Source: Anaerolineales bacterium | GTDB lineage: Bacteria > Chloroflexota > Anaerolineae > Anaerolineales > Villigracilaceae | Reading direction: 5' to 3' | Assembly: GCA_030834895.1 (NCBI GenBank) | Contig: JAUQXA010000014.1 | Location: 19,788 to 83,787, forward strand | Length of the DNA stretch: 64,000 nt | Shown here: piece by piece, positions 40,403 to 48,460 of the stretch | Position numbering within the stretch: position 1 is the stretch's first letter | How the letters are laid out: the number at the start of each line of letters is the position of its first letter | Program-made: the position numbers and the translations under genes | The notes under the pieces: generated by a model | The model's database searches: none | What the model was told of the DNA's origin: nothing | Seen by the model: only the letters and a program-made list of their open reading frames with translations

Positions 40403-41785
40403 CTAAAACCTCCTCAAGACTTCGGCACTGATCTGGTCTGCATCACCAGCAGAGAGGACGATCAAAACATCGCCCGAGCGAAGATTCTTCAACAAATATT
40501 CCGTCGTATCTTGAATCGATCCACTGTAACGGGCGGAGGGATGCGGCATGGCGCTCACCACTTCAGCAGACGAGAAATCCTGTTTGGCTTCACGTGAGGC
40601 ATAAACCTCGGTGACAAGGACTTCGTCCGCATCTTCAAAGGCACGTGAGAATTCAAAGAATAAGGCCTGTGTGCGTGAATAGGTGTGAGGCTGCCAGACC
40701 GCCCAGATGCGGCGGCCCGGGTAACGGGCTTTCGCGCCCGCCAGCGTGGCGCGGATTTCAGTTGGGTGATGGGCATAATCGTCGATCACGGTCACGCCTT
40801 TGACTTCGCCGCGTATTTCGAAGCGGCGTCCCGTACCGGTGAACTCTCCCAGCGCATCCGCCGCCTCCTGTAACGGAAGTCCCAGCGTGGCTATCACAGA
40901 GAGTGTCGCCATCGCATTGCGGACGTTATGTTCGCCCGGCACTTGAAGCGAAACTTTGACGCTGTTCACCGAGTCACCAACATTGGTCATTGCGGAAAAG
41001 TCATAGCCGCCGCGCAGGTTGGGGACGGGCTTGCGAGCCTGCATCCATTGCGGGCTGTTGATGGTCATCTCCGCCTGCATGCTGTAGGAGACTACATTCA
41101 ACCCCTTGTGGCGCGCATAAGACAACAGGGAGACAGCACCATCGTCCTCCGCGGAGACGATCAACGAGCCATCTGCGGGGAGCAAGTCAACGAAGGATTG
41201 AAAGGCTGAAAACATATCTTCAAAGGTCGGATAACAGTCCGGGTGGTCATGCTCCAGATTGGTGACCACCGCAATCTGTGGTTTGAGTCCCAAAAACATG
41301 CGGTCGTATTCGTCCGCTTCGATGATGAAATGATTACCCTTCCCAGCGCGCGCGTTGACACCCATATTGCTGAGTGTGCCGCCTACAATGAAGGATGGGT
41401 CACGATTCATCGCATACAGGGTCCACGCAATCATGGCTGTGGTGGTGGTCTTGCCGTGCGTGCCGGCTACTGCAATACCAGTCTGGTCTGCCATCAGACG
41501 ACCGAGGAAATCCGCGCGCTTGTAAACGGGGATTCCCTTCTGGGTGGCAGCAATCACTTCGGGGTTGTCATCCGGGATGGCAGAGGAGCGGATGACGATA
41601 TCAGCGCCCGACACATTACGCGGATGATGTCCAACGTAAACGTTCACGCCTTCGCTCTGCAAATCAAGCGCAAACGAGGAAAGCGCGCGGTCAGAGCCGG
41701 TCACCACGTAGCCGCTCTCCTTGAGCAGGCGCGCGATGGCGGAAAGCCCTGAACCTCCGATGCCGATGAAGTGAACGCGAGTCAT
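40403..41785 (-). CDS. murC: UDP-N-acetylmuramate-L-alanine ligase MurC
   Basis: 460 residues. N-terminal Rossmann-like domain with HFIGIGGSGLSAIARLL; ATP site GTHGKTTTTAMIAW (about 113-126); central EADEYDRMFLGLKP and NLEHDHPDCYPT; C-terminal ligase domain with DDYAHHPTEIRATLAGAKA and WQPHTYSRTQALFFEF. It adds the first amino acid, L-Ala, to UDP-MurNAc. In this cluster it follows murG and the CvpA-like gene. Confidence 0.97.
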   Translation of the reverse strand: MTRVHFIGIGGSGLSAIARLLKESGYVVTGSDRALSSFALDLQSEGVNVYVGHHPRNVSGADIVIRSSAIPDDNPEVIAATQKGIPVYKRADFLGRLMADQTGIAVAGTHGKTTTTAMIAWTLYAMNRDPSFIVGGTLSNMGVNARAGKGNHFIIEADEYDRMFLGLKPQIAVVTNLEHDHPDCYPTFEDMFSAFQSFVDLLPADGSLIVSAEDDGAVSLLSYARHKGLNVVSYSMQAEMTINSPQWMQARKPVPNLRGGYDFSAMTNVGDSVNSVKVSLQVPGEHNVRNAMATLSVIATLGLPLQEAADALGEFTGTGRRFEIRGEVKGVTVIDDYAHHPTEIRATLAGAKARYPGRRIWAVWQPHTYSRTQALFFEFSRAFEDADEVLVTEVYASREAKQDFSSAEVVSAMPHPSARYSGSIQDTTEYLLKNLRSGDVLIVLSAGDADQISAEVLRRF

Positions 41786-41790
41786 AATTA

Positions 41791-41820
41791 GTCTGATAGT
41801 CGTTGGTCTGATAGTCGCTA
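41791..41820. repeat. Two tandem 15-base repeats touching the CvpA-like gene stop
   Basis: GTCTGATAGTCGTTG (41791-41805) and GTCTGATAGTCGCTA (41806-41820) differ at two positions. The last three bases (CTA) are the TAG stop codon of the CvpA-like gene on the minus strand, so the repeat sets its end. Confidence 0.8.
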
Positions 41821-42345
41821 GATGTAGACGACGATGATAAAGATGAGGATGATGATGACGGCAAAATAGATGCCGGGTTCGCCGAGGAAGCGCGGCGGCA
41901 TATACTTCATCATCGTGTCAATTGCCGTGGCAATGGCCGGGTCAGCAGCGCGGCTGATGATGTCGGGATAGGGATAGTTTGCCATATAAATGTAGAAAAG
42001 AATCGAACCTGCAATCAAATAGCCATTAAAGCCGCCCAACACCGCGCCAAACAATGAGTCTTGCAAACGTTCGCGCACAGCTTTGGATGCGAACCTTGAA
42101 ATGGAGACAGTTTGGTAACCGAAATAGACCAAGGCGATCAAAATCAGGGTGCGGATCCAAAAAACGGAAGTGCTTGCCTTATCGAGGTCACGGACGAGGG
42201 GGATGTATTTCTCCAGCAGCAAATTAACTGCCAGCGAAGTGACCACGCTGAATATAACCATCAATTCCTTGGCCCATCCGCGCATTGCGCCGATCACGGC
42301 AAAGAGCAGGACATACATCCAAAAGAGGTAAATGATACTCATCAT
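41818..42345 (-). CDS. CvpA-like integral membrane protein in the dcw cluster
   Basis: 175 residues with five hydrophobic segments. The start (MMSIIYLFWMYVLLFAVIGA) and the RGWAKELMVIFSVVTSLAVN block match the CvpA/colicin-V-production family; the region RERLQDSLFGAVLGGFNGYL fits its second half. CvpA-like proteins affect envelope stress tolerance; the role is unclear. Its insertion between murG and murC is not part of the classical order. The start overlaps the murG stop (ATGA), so it is translated with the operon. The last residues (IILIFIIVVYI) may have been reshaped by the repeat that ends the gene. Confidence 0.75.
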   Translation of the reverse strand: MMSIIYLFWMYVLLFAVIGAMRGWAKELMVIFSVVTSLAVNLLLEKYIPLVRDLDKASTSVFWIRTLILIALVYFGYQTVSISRFASKAVRERLQDSLFGAVLGGFNGYLIAGSILFYIYMANYPYPDIISRAADPAIATAIDTMMKYMPPRFLGEPGIYFAVIIILIFIIVVYI

Positions 42346-43439
42346 AGGGTCTGCCCTCCCGCCAGTTCAAGTAGTTGACTGGCGATCATGGCCGCGGCGT
42401 CGGGATGCGATAATTTCCTCGCGGCGACGCGCATGGTTTCGAGTTTATTTTTGTTCGACAAAAGATCCTTCAATACGCTTAATAATTTTTCGTTCAAAAA
42501 TTCATCTTGCAAAATGACTGCCGCGTTTTGTCCGGCGAGGTAATCGGCGTTGACCTTCTGATAGCGCCAGGCATAAGGATACGGGACCAGCACGGCAGGC
42601 AGACCAAAGAACGGGTACTCGCCCAAAGTGGATGCGCCCGCCCGTGAGAGGACCAAATCAGCGGCGGCGAGAGCGGCTCCCATTTCATGCAGGTACGGCA
42701 TGATGTGGTAGCGGGACTTCAATTGTTCGGGAAGCGCCTGTGCAGATTTCTCAACCGCATCCCAATCGAGTGAGCCGGTGATATGAATGACTTGTGCAAC
42801 ACCCAACAGTTCGTTGAGGTGCTTGATCACTGCCATGTTGATCGAGCGCGCGCCTTTGCTGCCACCGGTGGCGAGCAGGGTGGGGATAGTTGCGTCCAGC
42901 CCGAAGTGGGAAAAGGCTTTTTCGCGAGACCAGTTCGAGAGGTCGGCGCGAAGCGGGTAGCCTGTGAGAACGATTCGCTTCGAGCGCGGAAAAAACTTCC
43001 TCGAGTCGTCCGCAGTCACGGCGATCAAATCCGCAAAACGTGACAAAAATTTTAGAGCCAGTCCCGGTTCGATATCGGGCACATACAACGCGGTTGGAAT
43101 AATCATGCCAGCCAGAGCCATGGGCGCAGCGACAAAGCCGCCGGTGAAGAAAAGAACATCGGGCTTGAACTCTCGCACGATGCGGCGCGAAGCCAGCACG
43201 CCGCGAGTCAGTTTCGCCACGTTGCCGGGCAGCGCGCGCAGACCGACGCCATGCACGCCCGCGGCAGGGATGGAACGATACGGGATACCCGCGCGTTTCA
43301 CGAGTTCCTCTTCCATACCGCCTTCACCGCCAACCCAAAGGACTTCACTTTTGGGTTGTTGACTGGTTAGCGCGCTGTGCACGGCGAGCGCGGGATAGAC
43401 CCCGCCGCCCGTCCCACCGGCGCAAATTAGCAACCGCAC
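42342..43439 (-). CDS. murG: UDP-GlcNAc:undecaprenyl-PP-MurNAc-pentapeptide transferase MurG
   Basis: 365 residues from a GTG at 43439 (encoded start VRLLICAGGTGGGVYPALAV), preceded by GGAGG 7 bases upstream. The longer frame lacks a family match before that point. Glycine-rich loops GGTGGGVYPAL and LATGGSKGARSINM, and the C-terminal LSRAGASTLGEYPFFGLPAV, are the MurG/GT28 signatures. It makes lipid II at the inner face of the membrane. The gene overlaps the ftsW end by 95 bases, unusually long. Confidence 0.93.
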   Translation of the reverse strand: MRLLICAGGTGGGVYPALAVHSALTSQQPKSEVLWVGGEGGMEEELVKRAGIPYRSIPAAGVHGVGLRALPGNVAKLTRGVLASRRIVREFKPDVLFFTGGFVAAPMALAGMIIPTALYVPDIEPGLALKFLSRFADLIAVTADDSRKFFPRSKRIVLTGYPLRADLSNWSREKAFSHFGLDATIPTLLATGGSKGARSINMAVIKHLNELLGVAQVIHITGSLDWDAVEKSAQALPEQLKSRYHIMPYLHEMGAALAAADLVLSRAGASTLGEYPFFGLPAVLVPYPYAWRYQKVNADYLAGQNAAVILQDEFLNEKLLSVLKDLLSNKNKLETMRVAARKLSHPDAAAMIASQLLELAGGQTL

Positions 43440-44607
43440 TGTAAGACCTCCATTCTTCATCTGACATCGTACCTTCGCCTTTTTGGCGTGAGATATTAAA
43501 GAGAATTCCAATCGCGGCACAGGTGGCGACCAGGTTGGAGCCACCCGCGCTGATAAACGGCAATGCGTTGCCCGCAAACGGCAGGAGACCAACCATCACC
43601 GCCATGTTGAGCAATGCTTCGAATGCAATCCAGATTGCAAGACCCGAAGCAAGGAGCGTGCCAAGCATGTCAGGCGCGCGGCGGGCAATGATCAGTCCGC
43701 GCCAGACGAGAAAGCCATATAACGAAATCAAGCCAGTCGCGCCGAACCAGCCAAGTTCCTCGACCACAACCGCAAAGACACTGTCAGTTGGCGGCACGGG
43801 CAGACCAGTCAGTTTGGACTGGGATTGTCCCAGTCCAACACCGAACCATCCGCCGTTGACGATGGCTTCAAACGAACGGCGCACGTGATACGAAGCCTGC
43901 AACGGGTCGCGAATGCCTGCCAGAAAATCCGCCACACGCTGCTGACCCGTCAGACTGATGGACGAGACAAACCATGCGGCAATCACGGCGATCACCAGCA
44001 AACCGCCGATCTGTTTCAAGTCGCCACCGGCAAGGAAGAAAAGCAGACCTCCAAGGATCAACACGGTCCCAGCGGCGCTCAAATCGGGTTGCTGGTAGAT
44101 CAAGCCGCCGACCACACCGAGGATCACACCCAGTGGAATCAAGCCGAGGGAAATATCGTGCAAGTGTTCGCGCTTGGCATATAACCAGACACTGAGATAC
44201 AAAATCGAAACGAGTTTCGCCAGCTCCGAAGGTTGAACCGAACCGCCGAGGATGGCGCGTTTCGCGCCGAAGCGAATGCCGTTCATGAACAACACGGTAA
44301 TCAACAGGATGATGGTCACAGCCATGACCGGCACGACCAACCTGCGCCAGTGGTGATAATCGAAGAAGGCAAGGATGATCGCCGTCAGCGTGCCAACTCC
44401 AAGCCAGGTCAACTGGCGGTTGAACATGTGCATCGCGTCACCATACGCGCCGAGCGAGAAGTCCCATGAAGACGAGTACAGCATGGTCAGTCCAAAGACA
44501 ACCAACGCCACGACAACAACCAGCAAAGGCATGTCGAAGCCGCGGACAAGCCCTCTGCTGTTGTTCGAGGTGTAGGGTCGTTCTCTTACGAAAGTTCCTG
44601 TACCCAT
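43345..44607 (-). CDS. ftsW: Peptidoglycan glycosyltransferase FtsW (SEDS family)
   Basis: 420 residues with about ten membrane helices. SEDS hallmarks: a first helix FDMPLLVVVVALVVFGLTML, the GAKRAILGGSVQPSELAKLV loop (with PSELAK), GLGQSQSKLTGLPVPPTDSV and VVEELGWFGATGLISLYG, and LLPFAGNALPFISAGGSNLV near the end. It polymerises glycan strands at the division site together with FtsI. The last 40 residues (basic, after GEGTMSDEEW) form an extended tail overlapping the murG start. Confidence 0.96.
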   Translation of the reverse strand: MGTGTFVRERPYTSNNSRGLVRGFDMPLLVVVVALVVFGLTMLYSSSWDFSLGAYGDAMHMFNRQLTWLGVGTLTAIILAFFDYHHWRRLVVPVMAVTIILLITVLFMNGIRFGAKRAILGGSVQPSELAKLVSILYLSVWLYAKREHLHDISLGLIPLGVILGVVGGLIYQQPDLSAAGTVLILGGLLFFLAGGDLKQIGGLLVIAVIAAWFVSSISLTGQQRVADFLAGIRDPLQASYHVRRSFEAIVNGGWFGVGLGQSQSKLTGLPVPPTDSVFAVVVEELGWFGATGLISLYGFLVWRGLIIARRAPDMLGTLLASGLAIWIAFEALLNMAVMVGLLPFAGNALPFISAGGSNLVATCAAIGILFNISRQKGEGTMSDEEWRSYSAVANLRRWDGRRGLSRARRAQRANQSTTQK

Positions 44608-46001
44608 TTTCTAAAAGCTTCTCCTCTCTCTGCAAAATCCTTGAACTCGTCATAACTTGTGCCGCCCGGTGATAGCAGGACGACGTCACCAGCGGATGCA
44701 ACCTCGGCTGCGAGCGCGACCGCCTCTTTGAGATTGGCTGCCCGCTTCAAGTCCACCCCTGCCCAGCCGACAGCGGATACGGCTTTCTGAATCAGTTCCG
44801 CCGCCTCGCCGAAGACCACCACATGATTCACGCGCTGGCGAATCAGTTGGGAGATTTCATCCCAGGGCAGGTTCTTGTCGCGTCCGCCGAGCATCAACAC
44901 GATCGGCTCGTCAAAGGCATGGATCGCCGCCATGCTGCGTTCGGGAGCGGTGGCAATCGAGTCGTTGTACCAGCGCACACCATGCAACTCGCGGACGAGT
45001 TCCAACCGATGCGGCACACCGCGGAATCCCTCCACCGCTTCGAGCATGGCATCAAGTTTCAATCCGGCCGCATGGCCGATGGTGAAAGCCGCAAGCACGT
45101 TCGCTACATTATGGTCGCCGCGCAGTTGGATTTTGTCACGCGGCATCAACGGCACATAGGCCTTGCCTTCGCGCAGATTCAACAACCCATCGTGAAAATA
45201 TGCGCCGTCGAGATGGTCGGGCAATATCTTCAGGCTGAAGGTCAATAGTTTGCCCTTGATCTGATTCCGCAAACTCCACGCGCCCTTGTCATCGCAACCG
45301 AGAATGGCAGTGTCTTTGTCAGTTTGGAAATCCAAAATCCGTGCTTTGACTGAGGTGTACGCTTCCATCGTGCCGTGACGGTCGAGATGATTGGGCGTGA
45401 TGTTGAGAATGGCAGAGATGTTCGGTGAGATGGTCATCTGCTCCAATTGGAAGGATGAAATCTCGAGGATGGCGAGGTCGTCGGCGGTCATCTCGTCCAC
45501 GTAACTGATGAGCGGGTCGCCGATATTGCCACCCGCGAAAGACCGCGAACCACGGACGGCGGACGACGCGTTTGCACCGTCGGCGGTCCGCGGTTCACAG
45601 TCCAGCTTTGCCATTTCTCCAACTAGCGTTGTGGTCGTGGTCTTGCCCGCAGAACCTGTAATTCCAATCGTCTTGCAGGGCGCGACTTCCATGAAGATCT
45701 GAGTATCGTTGGAAAGCGGGATGCCGCGCCTGATGGCTTCCTGCACGATGGGCAGGGTCAACGGGACGCCGCCCGAAAGACAAAGCACATCGATGCCATC
45801 GAGCAATTCCAGCGGATGTCCGCCCGTTGCCCATTTCACATCCACATCCGCAAGGGAGTCACGGGCGGAGGCAAGCTGCTCCAAAGTCCGCGAATCGCTC
45901 AAGGTCACGCGCGAGCCGTGACGCGAGAGCCAGCGCGCGAGGGCAATGCCCTGGCGGGCGGCTCCTAAAATGAGAACGTGGGTGTTTGTCCAGTTGGTCA
46001 T
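44586..46001 (-). CDS. murD: UDP-N-acetylmuramoylalanine-D-glutamate ligase MurD, with a repeat-derived insert
   Basis: 471 residues. VLILGAARQGIALARWLSRH (N-terminal), ATP site GITGSAGKTTTTTLVGEMAK (about 113-132), GGNIGDPLISYVDEM, NITPNHLDRHGTMEAYTSVK and LMLGGRDKNLPWDEISQLI mark a full MurD that adds D-Glu. About 19 residues around 133-152 (CEPRTADGANASSAVRGSRS) interrupt the usual short step from the ATP site to GGNIG and are encoded by an imperfect palindrome, evidently a repeat insertion kept in frame. The start and end overlap or closely abut neighbours in the operon. Confidence 0.95.
   Translation of the reverse strand: MTNWTNTHVLILGAARQGIALARWLSRHGSRVTLSDSRTLEQLASARDSLADVDVKWATGGHPLELLDGIDVLCLSGGVPLTLPIVQEAIRRGIPLSNDTQIFMEVAPCKTIGITGSAGKTTTTTLVGEMAKLDCEPRTADGANASSAVRGSRSFAGGNIGDPLISYVDEMTADDLAILEISSFQLEQMTISPNISAILNITPNHLDRHGTMEAYTSVKARILDFQTDKDTAILGCDDKGAWSLRNQIKGKLLTFSLKILPDHLDGAYFHDGLLNLREGKAYVPLMPRDKIQLRGDHNVANVLAAFTIGHAAGLKLDAMLEAVEGFRGVPHRLELVRELHGVRWYNDSIATAPERSMAAIHAFDEPIVLMLGGRDKNLPWDEISQLIRQRVNHVVVFGEAAELIQKAVSAVGWAGVDLKRAANLKEAVALAAEVASAGDVVLLSPGGTSYDEFKDFAERGEAFRKWVQELS
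45541..45605. repeat. Palindromic repeat inserted in frame inside murD
   Basis: GAACCACGGACGGCGGACGA (45547-45566) pairs imperfectly with CGGCGGTCCGCGGTTC (45581-45596). It belongs by pattern to the GGACnnnGGAC family of interspersed palindromes. It encodes a stretch absent from typical MurD. Confidence 0.65.
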
Positions 46002-46012
46002 AATCGTCCTAC

Positions 46013-46043
46013 GCTCATTCGGGGGCTAAGCCCCCGAATGAGC
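46013..46043. repeat. GGGGGCT-A-AGCCCCC palindrome between mraY and murD
   Basis: Arms 46013-46027 and 46029-46043 are exact reverse complements around one base. The same design as 21691-21721 with the core CGGGGGCTnAGCCCCCG. It lies in the 50-base gap of the operon, so it will form an mRNA hairpin. Confidence 0.85.
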
Positions 46044-46051
46044 GGACAGTT

Positions 46052-47050
46052 TTACACTTGCGAAAGTCCTATTCCAATCAACGCGGCCATCAGGCCGATA
46101 AGCCAGAAACGTTGCACAACCTGTGTTTCGCTCCAGCCGAGCAGTTCAAAATGCAAATGGATGGGCGCCATCTTGAAAAAGCGCTTGCCCTTTGTCCACT
46201 TGAAGTAACCAATTTGAATCACCACACTCAACATCTCACTGAGCGGGATGATGCCAATCACCAAAAGCATGGGCCACTGACCTGTGAGCAGTGCAATCAC
46301 TGCCAGCACCGCACCAAGCGGAAGCGAGCCAGTATCGCCCATGAATAATTCCGCAGGATGGACGTTAAACCATAAAAAGCCAAAGAGTGCTCCGACAAGA
46401 ATGAAGCAAAAACGTGCTAAATAGATTTGTTCCTGAACCAGGGCAATGCCACCAAAAGCGGCGATGGCGGTGGCAGCAATCAAACCAGCCAATCCATCGA
46501 GTCCGTCTGTAAAGTTCATCGCGTTGGATTCCGCAACGATGATGAATGCCGCCATGGGGACATACAACCAGCCGAGTTCGACTTCAAAGAACAATCCTGG
46601 AAAATACAGGTCGGGCACATCCATGCGGTATTTCAAAACATAAGCAGTGATCAACGCAAGGATCACCTGGAAGGCGAACTTGGTACGGGCGCGCATCCCA
46701 TCGCCTTTGCGTTTGCCGCGAATACCCTCCAAATCGTCCACTGCACCAAGGAGGGCAAAACCTAACATCACAGCCATTGGAACCAGTATCGAGCGTCCCA
46801 CACCGCTGCCGCTCAAACCGAACAACGCCACAAAATTAAGCAATCCGCTGAAAAGCAAAACAGGCAGGATGAACATCACACCACCCATGGTGGGTGTTCC
46901 CATCTTGACGCCGTGATGACCAGGCTCCTCCACACGAATGATCTTGCCGATCTTGTAATGTCTCAAAATGCGAAGCAGGGGACCACCCCAAATGGCGGTC
47001 ATCAAAAAGGTAAGACCTGCAAGGCTGAGTGATAAGGCAATTTGTCTCAA
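46052..47050 (-). CDS. mraY: Phospho-MurNAc-pentapeptide translocase MraY
   Basis: 332 residues, starting at a TTG (MRQIALSLSLAGLTF) that overlaps the murF stop (TTGA). Ten or so membrane helices. Conserved loops: KMGTPTMGGVMFILPVLLF, the catalytic ALLGAVDDLEGIRGKRKGDG, NAMNFTDGLDGLAGLIAATA and FMGDTGSLPLGAVLAVIALL, then IHLHFELLGWSETQVVQRFW. It makes lipid I. The next gene (murD) is separated by a palindromic repeat. Confidence 0.96.
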   Translation of the reverse strand: MRQIALSLSLAGLTFLMTAIWGGPLLRILRHYKIGKIIRVEEPGHHGVKMGTPTMGGVMFILPVLLFSGLLNFVALFGLSGSGVGRSILVPMAVMLGFALLGAVDDLEGIRGKRKGDGMRARTKFAFQVILALITAYVLKYRMDVPDLYFPGLFFEVELGWLYVPMAAFIIVAESNAMNFTDGLDGLAGLIAATAIAAFGGIALVQEQIYLARFCFILVGALFGFLWFNVHPAELFMGDTGSLPLGAVLAVIALLTGQWPMLLVIGIIPLSEMLSVVIQIGYFKWTKGKRFFKMAPIHLHFELLGWSETQVVQRFWLIGLMAALIGIGLSQV

Positions 47051-48459
47051 GATTGAATCTCCAATGCGGCGGTGATGCGATCCATGCGCAATCCGTGTGA
47101 GCCTTTGATCAGCACAGCATCATTCGACGCAAGGTTATTGTTCAGCCAGTCCATGATCGGCTCGGGCTGTTCAAATTCCAAAACATGCGAGAGCTTCATA
47201 CCGGCACGGCGGGCGGATTCGGCAATCATGTGCGCCCGCGGACCAAGTGTCAACAGGAACTTTGTCACTTGTGCGGCGCGCAAGCCAACGATTTCATGTC
47301 CCTGCCTTTCGTAGGGACCCAGTTCGAGCATGTCGCCAAGTACGGCAATCTTGCGTCCATCGAGTTCGTCGAGGAGGTTGAGCGCGGCCAGCATGGACTC
47401 AGGCGAAGCATTGTAAGTATCATCCAAAATCAACGCACCCGACTTGCTGCGAACCGCCACAAGGCGTAATTGAGTATGTCCGTGTGAGAGTCCTTCGAAG
47501 ATCTCCTGCCAGGTCAACCCGTCGTTGAGCGCGACCGCGGCGGCACGCAATGCCGTATGAACTGAATGGCGTCCGATCATCGGCACATGGGAATGGATCG
47601 TCTCGCCTTTGTAATGCAGGCGGAAACGAATTCCTTCCAGACCAAGGCCTTCGATATGGTCGGCCCACAGGTCGGCTTCGGAGGAAAGCCCATAGAAAAA
47701 GACGCGTGCTTTGGTCTTTTCCTCCATCTTGCGGACCCAGGGATCGTCAAAATTCAAAATGGCGACGCCATCCTCCGGCAATGCCTGAACTAATTCGCTT
47801 TTACCACGAGCAATGGCTTCCTGAGACCCAGCACGTTCCGCGTGGACAGTGCCAATATTCGTCACCACGCCGATGTGCGGCAGGGCAATGTCACACAGGA
47901 ACTGGATTTCGCCGGGGACATAAAATCCCATTTCCAAAACAGCGCGCTCATAGCCAGATCCCAGTTTCAGCATGGTTAATGGCAGTCCAATTTCGTTGTT
48001 CAAATTGCCTGGACTTCGCAGGGTACGATAACGCGTGCCAAGCACCTCGGCAACCATTTCCTTTGTGGTGGATTTACCCACACTGCCAGTAATTCCGACT
48101 ACACGCAAGTTTAGCCTGCGACGCCAAAACCTTGCGATCTGTTGCAGGGCAGAGGTTGTGTTGTCCACACGCAAGCAGAGAGGCAGGGAAAGGTCAAAGG
48201 GAGATTCAGTCGTCAGACCATCACGCAAGTCAAGGGTCCGGTAGCCTGGTGTTTCCTTCTGGGTTAAAGCAAAAGACGCCCCCCTCTTGAAGGCTTCGGC
48301 AATGAAGTCGTGTCCATCCACTTTTTCGCCGGGGATTGCCACAAAGAGCGAAGCAGGTATCGCCTGGCGCGAGTCAATAACCGCTTCGGTAATGATCGCA
48401 GTGGCACTCGCAATGCGAATGGAGGTAAGGGCTTCGAGGGCGTCTGCTAAAGTAAGCAT
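47047..48459 (-). CDS. murF: UDP-MurNAc-tripeptide-D-Ala-D-Ala ligase MurF
   Basis: 470 residues from the ATG at 48459 (MLTLADALEAL), one base after the ftsI stop. N-terminal UDP-binding domain with IDSRQAIPASLFVAIPGEKV, ATP site GITGSVGKSTTKEMVAEVLG, NIGTVHAERAGSQEAIARGK and the C-terminal DDTYNASPESMLAALNLLDE. It adds D-Ala-D-Ala to the tripeptide precursor. murE, which normally precedes murF, is absent here, so the third residue is added by a ligase encoded elsewhere. Confidence 0.96.
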   Translation of the reverse strand: MLTLADALEALTSIRIASATAIITEAVIDSRQAIPASLFVAIPGEKVDGHDFIAEAFKRGASFALTQKETPGYRTLDLRDGLTTESPFDLSLPLCLRVDNTTSALQQIARFWRRRLNLRVVGITGSVGKSTTKEMVAEVLGTRYRTLRSPGNLNNEIGLPLTMLKLGSGYERAVLEMGFYVPGEIQFLCDIALPHIGVVTNIGTVHAERAGSQEAIARGKSELVQALPEDGVAILNFDDPWVRKMEEKTKARVFFYGLSSEADLWADHIEGLGLEGIRFRLHYKGETIHSHVPMIGRHSVHTALRAAAVALNDGLTWQEIFEGLSHGHTQLRLVAVRSKSGALILDDTYNASPESMLAALNLLDELDGRKIAVLGDMLELGPYERQGHEIVGLRAAQVTKFLLTLGPRAHMIAESARRAGMKLSHVLEFEQPEPIMDWLNNNLASNDAVLIKGSHGLRMDRITAALEIQS

Positions 48460-48460
48460 G

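Noticed and set aside
43440..43592. Longer MurG N-terminus
   Set aside because: The upstream frame inside ftsW has no MurG similarity and no ribosome site; the GTG at 43439 has GGAGG.
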